NCBI GenBank assembly: GCA_023412715.1
Contig: JAEZCC010000044.1
Span: forward strand, 138,024 to 202,023
DNA length: 64,000 nucleotides
Source of the DNA: Bacillota bacterium
GTDB lineage: Bacteria; Bacillota; Clostridia; Oscillospirales; Acutalibacteraceae
Reading direction: 5' to 3'
In this document: piece by piece, positions 15,538 through 28,676 of the stretch
Numbering within the stretch: position 1 is the first letter of the stretch
Layout: the number at the start of each line of letters is the position of its first letter
The notes under the pieces: model-generated
Seen by the model: the letters and a program-made list of their open reading frames with translations, nothing else
What the model was told of the DNA's origin: nothing
Database searches by the model: none
Translations under genes and position numbers: made by a program

Positions 15538-16563
15538 GTGCTCGGCACTGATGTAGCGATCGATCTTGGCACCTCTTCCGTAAAAATCTATCTTGACGGG
15601 AAGGGCATCATCCTGAATGAGCCGTCCCTTGTTGCAGTCGACCTCGAAACGGACGAGATTACCGCGACCGGAAAGGAAGCGGCCGCCATGGTGGGCAGAA
15701 CCTCGGAGAGAATACAGGTCTGCCGGCCTCTGAACGGCGGCGTTATTTCCAATTTCGACCTCGCACGGTACCTGATCAGCACCTATCTCAGGAAAATCAA
15801 CGCCAGCCGGGTCATTATGCCGCGGGTCGTGGTCAGTGTTCCGTGCAAAATCACCGAAGTCGAAAAGCGCGCGGTGGTGGATTCTATCAGCGCGGCCGGC
15901 GTCCGGAAAATCTGTCTGATCGAGGAGCCTGTGGCCGCCGCGCTCGGCGCAGGGGTCGATATTTCCGCGCCGCACGGGAACCTTGTCGTTGACATCGGCT
16001 GCGGAACGACGGACATGGCGGTGCTTTCCCTGAGCGGCATCGCAATCTCACGCTCTCTGAAAACGGCGGGTGACGTTTTCGACGAGGCCATTATCAAATA
16101 CGTACGCAGAAAATACAGCCTGATTATCGGCCGCCGCATGGCGGAACAGGCAAAAATAGCCGTCGGGTGCGTTTTTCCGCGCAGGGAAGTCATGACGTTC
16201 CGCGTCAAGGGGCGCAACGCCATGACGGGCCTTCCGCAGTGGACGGACCTCACGAGCGACGAAGCGCTGGAAGCGATTCTTGACAGCGCCATGCAGATTA
16301 TCCGCACGCTTCAGGATATGCTGGAGAAAACTCCCCCCGAGCTCATGGGCGACATTTACACCGACGGCATGATTCTGACCGGCGGATCGGCGCAGCTGTT
16401 CGGGTTCGACCAGCTGCTTTCCAAAAAAGCGAAAATGCCGGTGCACGTCGCGGAAGATCCGCAGATGTGCGTCGCAAGAGGCGCGGGGAAAGCGATCCGC
16501 TTTATCGACGACATCGAAAACAAAACGTACGGCGTAATGAACCCGCTGAGCGCGGCGTATTGA
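15538..16563 (+). CDS. mreB: Rod-shape actin homologue MreB/Mbl
   Basis: 341 aa from GTG 15538, which gives the family-typical beginning LGTDVAIDLGTSSVKIY; a TTG at 15517 would add seven residues. The ASKHA nucleotide motifs are present: DLGTSS (phosphate 1), DIGCGTTDMAVLS (phosphate 2) and LTGGSAQLFGF (adenosine). MreB filaments guide cell-wall elongation. mreC and mreD are not next to it, so it may be an Mbl-type paralogue. Its 3' end lies 8 bases from the converging RluA gene with no visible terminator. Confidence 0.92.
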   Translation: MLGTDVAIDLGTSSVKIYLDGKGIILNEPSLVAVDLETDEITATGKEAAAMVGRTSERIQVCRPLNGGVISNFDLARYLISTYLRKINASRVIMPRVVVSVPCKITEVEKRAVVDSISAAGVRKICLIEEPVAAALGAGVDISAPHGNLVVDIGCGTTDMAVLSLSGIAISRSLKTAGDVFDEAIIKYVRRKYSLIIGRRMAEQAKIAVGCVFPRREVMTFRVKGRNAMTGLPQWTDLTSDEALEAILDSAMQIIRTLQDMLEKTPPELMGDIYTDGMILTGGSAQLFGFDQLLSKKAKMPVHVAEDPQMCVARGAGKAIRFIDDIENKTYGVMNPLSAAY

Positions 16564-16571
16564 TTCCGGTT

Positions 16572-17543
16572 TCAGCTCCAGCTGTAGAATTCTTTCAGGA
16601 ACCAGACGTCTTTTGCCTCGAACTCTTTTCCGTTCAGATACTCCAGAACGCCGGAGTCGGAGGTGAACCGGAACGCAAGCCGGTAGGAATACAGAGCCTG
16701 GTAGGGAAAGCCGGTTTTTTTGTTAACGGCGTTCCGCCCGTATTTGCCGTCCCCCGCCAGGGGATGGCCGACGGCGGCGAGGTGCGCGCGGATCTGGTGC
16801 GTACGGCCGGTCAGCAGCTCGACTTCAAGCAGGCTGAAGCCGGCGCGCCGGCTCAGGACGCGGTAGCGCGTGCGGATGGTCTTGGCCTCTTCCGTCCTGT
16901 CGTGTGAAATATAGACCCGGTTCTGCTTTTCGTTTTTTGTCAGATACGCTTCCAGCGTATCTGCTTTTTTTTCCATTGTTCCGCAGACGACGCAGAGGTA
17001 CAGCTTCTGCATCTCCCGCGCCTTGACCTTTTGGTTCATGATGCGCAGGGTCTCGGCGTTTTTCGCCGCCATGACGATTCCGCCCGTATTGCGGTCGATG
17101 CGGTTGATGAGCGCCGGGGCGAAGGAATTTTCCCGGGCGGGGTCGTACTCGCCCCGGTCGTAGAGATAGTGCTGAACGCGGGCGATCAGCGAGTCGAAAT
17201 GGTAGGTTTCGTCCGGGTGGACAATCAGCCCCGGCTTCTTGTCGAGAATCATGATATTTTCGTCTTCATACAGAATGCTGAGCTTGTCCGGCGCCTTCAG
17301 AAAGTCGTATTCTTTCGGCTGCGTCTGAAAAAACTCGTCTTTAAGGTACATGGTCAGCACGTCGCCCGCTTCCAGGCGCGTGGAAATTTCGCAGCGCCTG
17401 CCGTTGAGCTTGATATCCTTTTTCCGGATGCTTTTATACATCATGGACTGCGGCAGATTGGAAAACGATTTGGTCAGGAATTTATCCAGCCGCTGCCCGG
17501 CGTCGTTCTGGCCGACCGTTATGGTTTTCATGGAAACGTTCAC
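16572..17543 (-). CDS. RluA-family pseudouridine synthase
   Basis: 323 aa. An N-terminal S4-like RNA-binding region (AGQRLDKFLTKSF) precedes the catalytic domain with the RluA signature HRIDRNTGG-type motif (here NRIDRNTGGIVMAAKN, catalytic Asp). GRTHQIRAHLAAVGHPLAGD lies toward the C-terminus. It modifies uridines in rRNA or tRNA; the target (RluC/RluD-type) cannot be decided. The GTG at 17543 and the ATG at 17531 are both possible starts. A TATAAT lies at 17575-17570 on this strand, but the -35 is poor. Confidence 0.9.
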   Translation of the reverse strand: MNVSMKTITVGQNDAGQRLDKFLTKSFSNLPQSMMYKSIRKKDIKLNGRRCEISTRLEAGDVLTMYLKDEFFQTQPKEYDFLKAPDKLSILYEDENIMILDKKPGLIVHPDETYHFDSLIARVQHYLYDRGEYDPARENSFAPALINRIDRNTGGIVMAAKNAETLRIMNQKVKAREMQKLYLCVVCGTMEKKADTLEAYLTKNEKQNRVYISHDRTEEAKTIRTRYRVLSRRAGFSLLEVELLTGRTHQIRAHLAAVGHPLAGDGKYGRNAVNKKTGFPYQALYSYRLAFRFTSDSGVLEYLNGKEFEAKDVWFLKEFYSWS

Positions 17544-17610
17544 GTCCCGTCGTGTTTTCTTTTTCCAAAATTATATCATGAAAAGCCGTTCCCTAAAAGG
17601 CGGGGGAGTC

Positions 17611-17639
17611 TTTTCAAAAAAAAAAATATAGTATATAAT
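17611..17639 (+). promoter_or_regulatory. Promoter of pyrE
   Basis: TTTTCA (17611-17616), 17-base spacer within an A-tract, TATAAT (17634-17639). Confidence 0.5.
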
Positions 17640-17669
17640 AAACAGAAATGGGTTAAAGGGGCATTGTGA

Positions 17670-18248
17670 ATGACACAGCAACAGGCGCTGAAAATTTTCA
17701 GCGAGGCGGGGGTCCTGCTGGAAGGCCATTTCCGGCTGACGTCGGGCAGGCACAGCAACCGGTACCTTCAGTGTGCGAAAATTTTCCGGCATCCGAAATA
17801 CAGCGAAGAGCTCTGCTCCGCTCTGGCGGAAACGTTCCAAAACGAGGGCGTCGAGGTCGTGATCGGTCCCGCTATGGGAGCCGTTCAGATGGCGTACGAG
17901 GTCAGCCGGGCGCTTCACTGCGAGAATTTTTTCGCCGAGCGCGGCGAAGACGGCAAAATGTGCCTGCGGCGCGGCTTTGAGGTGCTGCCCGGCCAGAAGG
18001 TCCTTGTCGTGGAAGACGTGGTGACGACCGGCGGTTCCGTGCGGGAAGTGATGGAACTTGTGAGGGCGGCCAAAGGGGAAGTCGGCGGCGTCGGCTCCAT
18101 GGTGGACCGCACCGGCGGAACAATCGATTTCGGTGTCCCGTTCCACGCCGTGGTCACGCTCGACGTGGAATCCTGGGCGCCGGAGGAGTGCCCGCTCTGC
18201 AAGGCGGGCGCCCCGGCGCCTGTGAAACCGGGAAGCAGAAAAACCTGA
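17670..18248 (+). CDS. pyrE: Orotate phosphoribosyltransferase
   Basis: 192 aa. It makes orotidine monophosphate from orotate and PRPP. The PRPP-binding motif VLVVEDVVTTGGSVREV lies near residue 112; the N-terminal LLEGHFRLTSGRHSNRYLQC is typical of the long-form clostridial PyrE. AAAGGGG lies upstream. The rest of the pyr pathway is not adjacent, although carAB is in the window at 47.7 kb. Confidence 0.93.
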   Translation: MTQQQALKIFSEAGVLLEGHFRLTSGRHSNRYLQCAKIFRHPKYSEELCSALAETFQNEGVEVVIGPAMGAVQMAYEVSRALHCENFFAERGEDGKMCLRRGFEVLPGQKVLVVEDVVTTGGSVREVMELVRAAKGEVGGVGSMVDRTGGTIDFGVPFHAVVTLDVESWAPEECPLCKAGAPAPVKPGSRKT

Positions 18249-18274
18249 CGGAACGGGAAAAGAGTGACCGCTTT

Positions 18275-19027
18275 TTGCAGGAAAAACAGACGCCTTCCGG
18301 GCGGCAGGCACCTTCGGCGGAAAAGCCCGTCCACGGCGGCCACAGGCAGCGGGTCAAGGCCCAGTTCCTCAAAACCGGCCTGGACGTCTTTGCGCCGCAT
18401 CTGGTCCTGGAGCTTTTGCTGTATTACGCCATCCCCATGAAAGACACGAACCCCGTGGCGCACGCGCTGCTGAAAAAGTTCGGCAGCCTTTCCGGGGTTT
18501 TCGACGCCCCGTTTGAAGAGCTGGAAAAGGTGGAGGGCGTCGGAAAATCCGCCGCGACGCTCATCAAACTCATTCCTCAGCTTTGCAGACGGTATCAGGA
18601 AGATCTGGCCGACGACAAGCGCTATATTTACAGCTACGAAGAGGCTGGAAAATTCCTTCTCAGCAAGTTCATCGGCAGGCAGGAGGAAGTCGTCGTGCTA
18701 CTCCTTTTGGACAGCCGCATGCGCGTTGAGTACTGCGAAGTGGTGAATGAAGGGGACGCCATATCGGCGAATATCTACATCAAAAAAGTCGCCAGGACCG
18801 CGATGCAGTACAATGCCGCTTACGCGATTCTTGCGCACAACCACCCGAGCGGGGACTGCCTGCCGTCCAGTCAGGATCTGGATACGACCCGGTGGCTCTA
18901 TTCCGCCCTTGATACGCTTGAGGTAAAAATGATCGACCATATCATCGTAAGCGGAGATCACTATGTTTCAATGGCAAAAAGCGGTTTTCTGCCGGAGCTG
19001 TTCGGCGCGGAAACCGACATGGAGTAA
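18275..19027 (+). CDS. radC: RadC/JAB-domain DNA repair-associated protein
   Basis: About 250 aa from TTG 18275, the first start after the pyrE stop; an in-frame GTG at 18188 lies inside pyrE with its SD directly abutting, so I rejected it. N-terminal helix-hairpin-helix (FEELEKVEGVGKSAATLIKL) and C-terminal JAMM metal motif AHNHPSGDCLPSSQD. RadC proteins are putative metalloenzymes of unclear function, historically linked to DNA repair. The gene lies directly before uvrBA. Confidence 0.9.
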   Translation: MQEKQTPSGRQAPSAEKPVHGGHRQRVKAQFLKTGLDVFAPHLVLELLLYYAIPMKDTNPVAHALLKKFGSLSGVFDAPFEELEKVEGVGKSAATLIKLIPQLCRRYQEDLADDKRYIYSYEEAGKFLLSKFIGRQEEVVVLLLLDSRMRVEYCEVVNEGDAISANIYIKKVARTAMQYNAAYAILAHNHPSGDCLPSSQDLDTTRWLYSALDTLEVKMIDHIIVSGDHYVSMAKSGFLPELFGAETDME

Positions 19028-19029
19028 CG

Positions 19030-20988
<1,959 letters not shown>

Positions 20989-21011
20989 CCCCATCTGCTT
21001 ACGGAGGACTT

Positions 21012-23840
<2,829 letters not shown>

Positions 23841-23851
23841 GGATTCCGACG

Positions 23852-23897
23852 CAAAAAAGCTCCCTGAACGGGGATTTCCGTTCAGGGAGCTTTTTCT
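23852..23897. terminator. Bidirectional terminator between uvrA and murC
   Basis: A 17-bp near-perfect stem centred at 23874 (AAAAAGCTCCCTGAACG with its complement), with A-run on one side and T-run on the other. It serves the converging uvrA (+) and murC (-) transcripts. Confidence 0.93.
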
Positions 23898-23910
23898 GCT
23901 GAATGCGGCC

Positions 23911-25305
23911 TCAGACGGCCGTCTTTTGCGCCCCGTCCTTATATTTTGCGACAATCATGTTGGCGCATTTATACACGTCGCCGCCGCCCAGCGTAAGGAT
24001 CAGGTCGCCGTCCTTTGCGTTTTCGACCATGTAGTCCGCAATCTCTTCAAAGGTCTTGAACCAGACGCACCCCGGGATCTTTTCCGCAAGATCCTTCGCG
24101 TAAATGTGATAGGTGTTCGTTTCACGCACCGCAAGGATTTCCGAGAGCACGACCCGGTCCGCAATCTGCAGCGATTTTGCGAAATCGTCCAGCAGCAGAT
24201 AGGTTCGGGAATAGGTGTGCGGCTGAAAAACGGCCCAGACGCGGTCGAACCCCATCTCTTTGGCCGCGGTGAGCGTGGCGGCCACTTCCGTGGGGTGGTG
24301 CGCAAAATCGTCGGCCACCGTCACGCCGTTGTATTCCCCGAGCATCTCAAAGCGGCGGTGGACCCCCGTGAAAGCATGCAGGCTTTTCACGATGCTTTCC
24401 GTCGGTACGCCCAGATAGTCCGCCACGGCAAAAGCCGCCAGGGCGTTGTAGATGTTGTGCTTCCCAGGTACGCTCAGCCGGGCCGGGATAACGGGCTTCC
24501 CGTTTTTGAAGACATTGAAATGCTCCCTCGCGCGGCGGGATTCCTGAATGTCGCCGGCGCTGTAGTCGTTCTCTTTCCCGAAGCCGTATGTGATGACGCG
24601 CGCGTTGGAAATGCCCTTCACCGCTTTCATGGCGTTTTCGTTGTCTCCGTTCACGACGATGACGCCGGAGGTTTGAAGGGAAAACTGATGGAACGACCTG
24701 ATGGTATTTTCTACGGTGCCGAAATAATCCAGATGATCGTTGTCGATGTTCAGGATGACCGAAATCGCGGGATGAAGCTGAAGAAACGTGTCGACATATT
24801 CGCAGGCCTCGCAGACGATTGTCTCGGATTTTCCGACCCGGCCGTTGCCGCCGATCAGCGGCAGCTTGCCCCCGATGATAGCGGAGGGGTCGAGGCCGGC
24901 CTCAAGCAGAATCTGGGTAATCATGGCGGTCGTCGTCGTCTTGCCGTGCGTCCCGGAGACGGCCACGGTGTTTTTGTACCGGCGCGTCACCATGCCGAGC
25001 ATGACGGAGCGTTCCACGGCGGGGATCCCTTTCTGCCGCGCGGCGACAAGCTCCGGGTTGTCGGGCTTGATGGCCGCGGAATAAACGACAAGCTCCGCGC
25101 CGGCGACATTCTCCGCCTTCTGTCCCATGGAAACGGGGATGCCGTAAGACCGGATGCGCGCGAGCGTATCCGATTCGTTTGTGTCCGAGCCGGTCAGTTC
25201 ATAGCCTTTATGAAAAAGTATCTCCGCGATCGGGCACATGCCGGAACCGCCGATACCGATAAAATGTATCTTTTTTGCAGTTGAAAGAATGTCATGGTTT
25301 TCCAT
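23911..25305 (-). CDS. murC: UDP-N-acetylmuramate--L-alanine ligase
   Basis: 464 aa. It adds the first amino acid to the peptidoglycan precursor. N-terminal Rossmann motif IHFIGIGGSGMCPIAEIL, ATP loop SGTHGKTTTTAMI near residue 113, and DDFAHHPTEVAATL in the C-terminal domain. I set the start at ATG 25305 with AAGGAGC just upstream; the frame is open 66 bases further but without a ribosome site. Transcribed divergently from dpaAB. Confidence 0.96.
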   Translation of the reverse strand: MENHDILSTAKKIHFIGIGGSGMCPIAEILFHKGYELTGSDTNESDTLARIRSYGIPVSMGQKAENVAGAELVVYSAAIKPDNPELVAARQKGIPAVERSVMLGMVTRRYKNTVAVSGTHGKTTTTAMITQILLEAGLDPSAIIGGKLPLIGGNGRVGKSETIVCEACEYVDTFLQLHPAISVILNIDNDHLDYFGTVENTIRSFHQFSLQTSGVIVVNGDNENAMKAVKGISNARVITYGFGKENDYSAGDIQESRRAREHFNVFKNGKPVIPARLSVPGKHNIYNALAAFAVADYLGVPTESIVKSLHAFTGVHRRFEMLGEYNGVTVADDFAHHPTEVAATLTAAKEMGFDRVWAVFQPHTYSRTYLLLDDFAKSLQIADRVVLSEILAVRETNTYHIYAKDLAEKIPGCVWFKTFEEIADYMVENAKDGDLILTLGGGDVYKCANMIVAKYKDGAQKTAV

Positions 25306-25379
25306 GCAGATACGCTCCTTTTTGTAAACGTGTCGGTTTTGCCGAAAGTCATTACATAAATATATTGCCAAACATATTA

Positions 25380-25408
25380 ATAATAAACATCTTTCCGAAT
25401 AATTGCAA
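25380..25408 (-). promoter_or_regulatory. Promoter of murC
   Basis: On the minus strand: TTGCAA (25408-25403), 17-base spacer, TATTAT (25385-25380). It lies in a strikingly AT-rich stretch (about 25340-25425) of an otherwise GC-rich region. Confidence 0.6.
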
Positions 25409-25442
25409 ATATAAATCGGATTTTTGGCCCGGCGGGTTTGGA

Positions 25443-25469
25443 ACGGCGGCCGCTCTGTCTCATATTATG
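25443..25469 (+). promoter_or_regulatory. Possible sigma-K-type promoter of dpaAB
   Basis: AC (25443-25444), 16-base spacer, CATATTATG (25461-25469), close to the sigma-K pattern AC-N16-CATAnnnTA. This fits late mother-cell expression of dipicolinate synthase, but one -10 base deviates and no experiment is available. Confidence 0.45.
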
Positions 25470-25499
25470 TCGTAAGAACAATACGGAGGCCTTGTCAAC

Positions 25500-26357
25500 A
25501 TGAAAAACTACAGTTTCGGGGTTTTAGGGGGCGACCGCAGACAGATCGCTCTGGCGGAATCCCTCGCCGCCAGCGGCTTTACGGTTTATGTATGCGGCTT
25601 CGACCGCGCGGAATTTTCCCCGTCCGTCAAAAAAGTTCCGTTCGACGAAATGGCGCTGATGTGCGAAATCGTCATCCTCCCGCTGCCGGTGACGGACGAC
25701 GGAACGCATGTCAAGATGGAGTTCGGCGGGGAGCCGGTTGTCCTGGACGACGGCTTCGCGCAGAAGATGAACGGCAAGAGGGTGTTCGGCGGAATGATGG
25801 AACGGCTTTACCGCACCAGCCAGCTCTGGAAAAACATCCGGTCAGACGACTATTATATGCGCGACGACTTCGCCATCCGCAACGCCGTGCCGACGGCGGA
25901 AGGGGCCATTGAAATCGCCATAAGGGAATACCCCGGCACCATAAGCGGCAGCCGGTGCCTTGTGGCGGGCTACGGCCGGGTAGGCAAGACGCTTGCGCGG
26001 ATGCTTCAGGGGATCGGGGCAGGGGTCACGGTCAGCGCGCGCCGCCCGTCTGACATCGCCTGGATTGAGTCAAACGGGTACCGCTCCGCCGTCACCGGCA
26101 GGATCGGCGCGCAGGAACAGTACGACATCGTCTTTAACACCGTTCCGGCCATGATTTTCAACCGGAAAGTCCTGTCGGAGCTGCGAAACTGCAGCCTGCT
26201 TGTGGACCTTGCGTCCGCGCCCGGCGGGACCGATTTCGAGGCCGCCGGGAAAATCGGAATCAAAGCGGTTCTCGCGCCGTCGCTGCCCAACAGGGTCGCC
26301 CCGAAAACGGCCGGTGAAATCATCAAGGACACGGTCTGCCGCATGATAGGGGAGTGA
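25500..26357 (+). CDS. dpaA: Dipicolinate synthase subunit A
   Basis: 285 aa (also called SpoVFA). It works with DpaB to oxidise dihydrodipicolinate to dipicolinic acid, the calcium chelator of the spore core. The second half holds the Rossmann fold CLVAGYGRVGKTLARML (residue about 155) and VDLASAPGGTDFEAA. TACGGAGG lies upstream. The gene is next to dpaB in the usual order. Confidence 0.95.
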   Translation: MKNYSFGVLGGDRRQIALAESLAASGFTVYVCGFDRAEFSPSVKKVPFDEMALMCEIVILPLPVTDDGTHVKMEFGGEPVVLDDGFAQKMNGKRVFGGMMERLYRTSQLWKNIRSDDYYMRDDFAIRNAVPTAEGAIEIAIREYPGTISGSRCLVAGYGRVGKTLARMLQGIGAGVTVSARRPSDIAWIESNGYRSAVTGRIGAQEQYDIVFNTVPAMIFNRKVLSELRNCSLLVDLASAPGGTDFEAAGKIGIKAVLAPSLPNRVAPKTAGEIIKDTVCRMIGE

Positions 26358-26363
26358 GTCAGC

Positions 26364-26936
26364 ATGGAAAAGAAGGTATTTGGGTTCGCCGTCTGCGGTT
26401 CCTTCTGCACCTTTCGCGCCGTGATCGACGAGATGCGGAAAATCCGGCAGCTCGGCTATGAGCTGCTGCCGATTATGTCTTACAACGCCTGTGAAACGGA
26501 CACCCGGTTCGGAAGAGCGGAGGATTTCGTCTGGGAAGTCGAAGATATCTGCGGAAAAAAAATCATCCGGAGCATTGTCGGCGCGGAGCCGATCGGCCCC
26601 AAAAAGCTTGTGGATCTCATGATTGTGGCGCCCTGCACCGGGAACACCCTTTCGAAGCTGGCGAACGGCATCACCGACACGCCGGTCACCATGGCGGTAA
26701 AGTCCAGCCTGCGCATCGGCCTGCCAATCGTGCTGGCGCCGGCGTCGAACGACTCGCTTGCGGCCTCGGCTTCCAACCTCGGCCGGCTCATGAACACAAA
26801 GAACGTCTACTTTGTGCCCATGTCACAGGATAACCCGGAAAAGAAGCCGTTCTCGCTTGTCGCCCACTTCGACCAGATCCTTCCGACGGCCCTTTCCGCG
26901 CTGGAAGGCAAGCAGCTTCAGCCGGTTTTCCGCTGA
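26364..26936 (+). CDS. dpaB: Dipicolinate synthase subunit B
   Basis: 190 aa flavoprotein-like subunit (SpoVFB). GFAVCGSFCTFRAVI at the N-terminus and IVAPCTGNTLSKLANGITD near residue 90 match the flavin-binding fold of the family. Follows dpaA after 6 bases. Having both subunits explains how this organism makes DPA without the alternative EtfA-type route used by some clostridia. Confidence 0.95.
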   Translation: MEKKVFGFAVCGSFCTFRAVIDEMRKIRQLGYELLPIMSYNACETDTRFGRAEDFVWEVEDICGKKIIRSIVGAEPIGPKKLVDLMIVAPCTGNTLSKLANGITDTPVTMAVKSSLRIGLPIVLAPASNDSLAASASNLGRLMNTKNVYFVPMSQDNPEKKPFSLVAHFDQILPTALSALEGKQLQPVFR

Positions 26937-26976
26937 ATGCGAGCAGCGGATTTTAAAAAGAAAGGTTCGGCCATCC

Positions 26977-27006
26977 TTGTCATTTTGTTTTCCATTGTGG
27001 TATGAT
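26977..27006 (+). promoter_or_regulatory. Promoter of the zinc-ribbon membrane protein gene
   Basis: TTGTCA (26977-26982), 18-base spacer, TATGAT (27001-27006). Confidence 0.5.
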
Positions 27007-27032
27007 ACAAACGGAAAAGGACGGTGGCGCAG

Positions 27033-27524
27033 ATGCTTTATTGCGCAAAATGCGAAACGCTCAGTCTGGACGAGGAGACCTGCCCCATGTGCGGCGGGAA
27101 GAAGCTGAGGCCGGCCAGGCCCGACGATCCGGTCCTGCTGCTCACCACGGGCGGCGAAGAAGGCCGGAAAGTCTGCAGCGCGTTTGAAGACGCCGGCATC
27201 CCGCACGAGGCGCGCCCGCTCGGCACCGGCGGAATCATGAAGATTTACACCGGCGGTCCGGACAACGTCTCGGACGTACGCATCTTCGTGCCGTACCGGG
27301 CGGTGGGTCAGTGCCGGGAGATTCTGACGGACATCGGCTTTCTGGACGAAAGCGGGACAAAAATCCCCGCTTCCCAAGAAGAAGCTTCCAGCGGATCCCA
27401 GAGCTACAACTGGCACGTAGCCGGAAAGATCTTTACCGCGTTTCTGCTGATCCTCGTCGTTGTCGCGGTCGTCAGCCTGTCGGACACCCTTGTGGGCTTT
27501 CTCAAATCGCTGTTTGGCTTCTGA
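27033..27524 (+). CDS. Zinc-ribbon protein with C-terminal membrane anchor, unknown function
   Basis: 163 aa from ATG 27033; a GTG at 27024 is also possible. The first 20 residues are a zinc ribbon (LYCAKC...CPMCGGKKL). Residues about 35-100 (VLLLTTGGEEGRKVCSAFED... ARPLG) resemble the small signal-transducing-like DUF2007 fold. One membrane helix ends the protein (GKIFTAFLLILVVVAVVSLS). Single-gene unit flanked by its own promoter and a terminator. I cannot assign a function. Confidence 0.75.
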   Translation: MLYCAKCETLSLDEETCPMCGGKKLRPARPDDPVLLLTTGGEEGRKVCSAFEDAGIPHEARPLGTGGIMKIYTGGPDNVSDVRIFVPYRAVGQCREILTDIGFLDESGTKIPASQEEASSGSQSYNWHVAGKIFTAFLLILVVVAVVSLSDTLVGFLKSLFGF

Positions 27525-27528
27525 CGTG

Positions 27529-27576
27529 AAAAAAAGAACCGGAGGCGGCGCCTGTCCGTCCCCGGTTCTTATATTT
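27529..27576. terminator. Bidirectional terminator
   Basis: A 9-bp stem AAGAACCGG/CCGGTTCTT (27534-27542 with 27562-27570) and a 19-base loop, with A-run and T-rich flanks, between two converging genes. It overlaps the stop of the EamA gene. Confidence 0.8.
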
Positions 27577-28489
27577 TCGCTTTTTCCGTATTATGTACCG
27601 GCTCTTTCGCTTTTCGTCTTCTGAACATTTCCGGCTTCATTTCGGAGAGGAAAACAGCCGTAAAAATCAGAAGGAAGCCCAAAAAGGTCTGAAGCGTCAC
27701 CGACTCTTTCAGAAAAGCGATGCCGAACAGCGTCCCGAAAACGGACTCCATCGCCATAATCAGCGCGGATTTCGAGGGGTCGAGATATTTCTGGCAGACC
27801 ATCTGCAGAAGGAACGCCACCATTGTGCTGAGAACGGCGAGGTACAGGATGGAAAACACGGTTTCGGTTTGGATCTGCGACGGGAAAGGCTCGGCCAGAA
27901 CGGCGACCGGCAGAACCGCAATGCCGCAAACGGCCGACTGAATAATCGTCAGCAGAATAGGATCCCCTTTTTCGGTGAAGATATCGATTGCGACAATCTG
28001 GAACGCAAGAAAAAAACCGCAACTGAGCGACAACAGGTCGCCGAACCCCACCGTGAAGCCCTGCCTGACGGAAAGCACCCCAACGCCGATGACGCAGAGA
28101 AAAGCCGCGGCGACATTCTGCAGTTTCGGCCTGCGGTGTTTGACCGCCCAGTACAGGAACGGCACAATCACGCAGTAGGCCGAGGTCAGAAATGCGTTTT
28201 TGCCCGCCGTCGTGTACTCGACGCCATAGGTCTGCAGCTCGAAACCGATCGCTCCCAAAATTCCTATCACCGCTCCGCCTGCCAGATCCGGAAGGCGGAT
28301 ATTTTTCAGCCTTCTGAAAAAGACTATGCACATCAGCAGGCATGCAATCAAAAAGCGCAGGGCAATCAGGTAAGACGGCGCCAGAGACCGGGTCGTGTCC
28401 TTTACTACGACGAACGCCCCGCCCCAGATGATGGTCGCCACAAGGAGACCGAGCTCCGCGGCGCGGGACCTGTTATGAATTTTTATCAC
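27569..28489 (-). CDS. EamA/DMT family transporter
   Basis: 306 aa, ten predicted membrane helices in two EamA repeats (first ATIIWGGAFVVVKDTTRS; second AVLSTMVAFLLQMVCQKYL). Drug/metabolite transporter superfamily; the substrate cannot be predicted. I chose GTG 28489 with GAGG 6 bases before it, because the -10 of the promoter covers the only upstream TTG. Single-gene transcript. Confidence 0.88.
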   Translation of the reverse strand: MIKIHNRSRAAELGLLVATIIWGGAFVVVKDTTRSLAPSYLIALRFLIACLLMCIVFFRRLKNIRLPDLAGGAVIGILGAIGFELQTYGVEYTTAGKNAFLTSAYCVIVPFLYWAVKHRRPKLQNVAAAFLCVIGVGVLSVRQGFTVGFGDLLSLSCGFFLAFQIVAIDIFTEKGDPILLTIIQSAVCGIAVLPVAVLAEPFPSQIQTETVFSILYLAVLSTMVAFLLQMVCQKYLDPSKSALIMAMESVFGTLFGIAFLKESVTLQTFLGFLLIFTAVFLSEMKPEMFRRRKAKEPVHNTEKAKI

Positions 28490-28521
28490 ACAATGCACCT
28501 CAAATCTCAGACACAGCAACA

Positions 28522-28550
28522 ATTATAGCATTTGTTTTTCCGGCGCGCAA
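28522..28550 (-). promoter_or_regulatory. Promoter of the EamA transporter gene
   Basis: On the minus strand: TTGCGC (28550-28545), 17-base spacer, TATAAT (28527-28522). Confidence 0.65.
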
Positions 28551-28574
28551 CACTGGTGCGCCAGCCGGACGGAA

Positions 28575-28599
28575 AATCTTTCCGGAGGCCCGGAAGATT
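28575..28599. repeat. Inverted repeat between divergent genes
   Basis: AATCTT-T-CCGG / CCGG-AAGATT: a 10-bp stem with one bulged base and loop AGGC, in the divergent EamA/ymfF-like control region. Without a T-run it is not an obvious terminator; it may be a protein-binding site. Confidence 0.5.
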
Positions 28600-28676
28600 C
28601 ATTCTTCCCTAAGCACATTGAATGTGATATAATAATGTTTGATTGAACCAATTTTCTTTTGGAGATGAAAATAGGG

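Noticed and set aside
28490..28522. Longer start (TTG 28522) for the EamA transporter
   Set aside because: The codon overlaps the -10 box of the best promoter, so it would not be in the mRNA.
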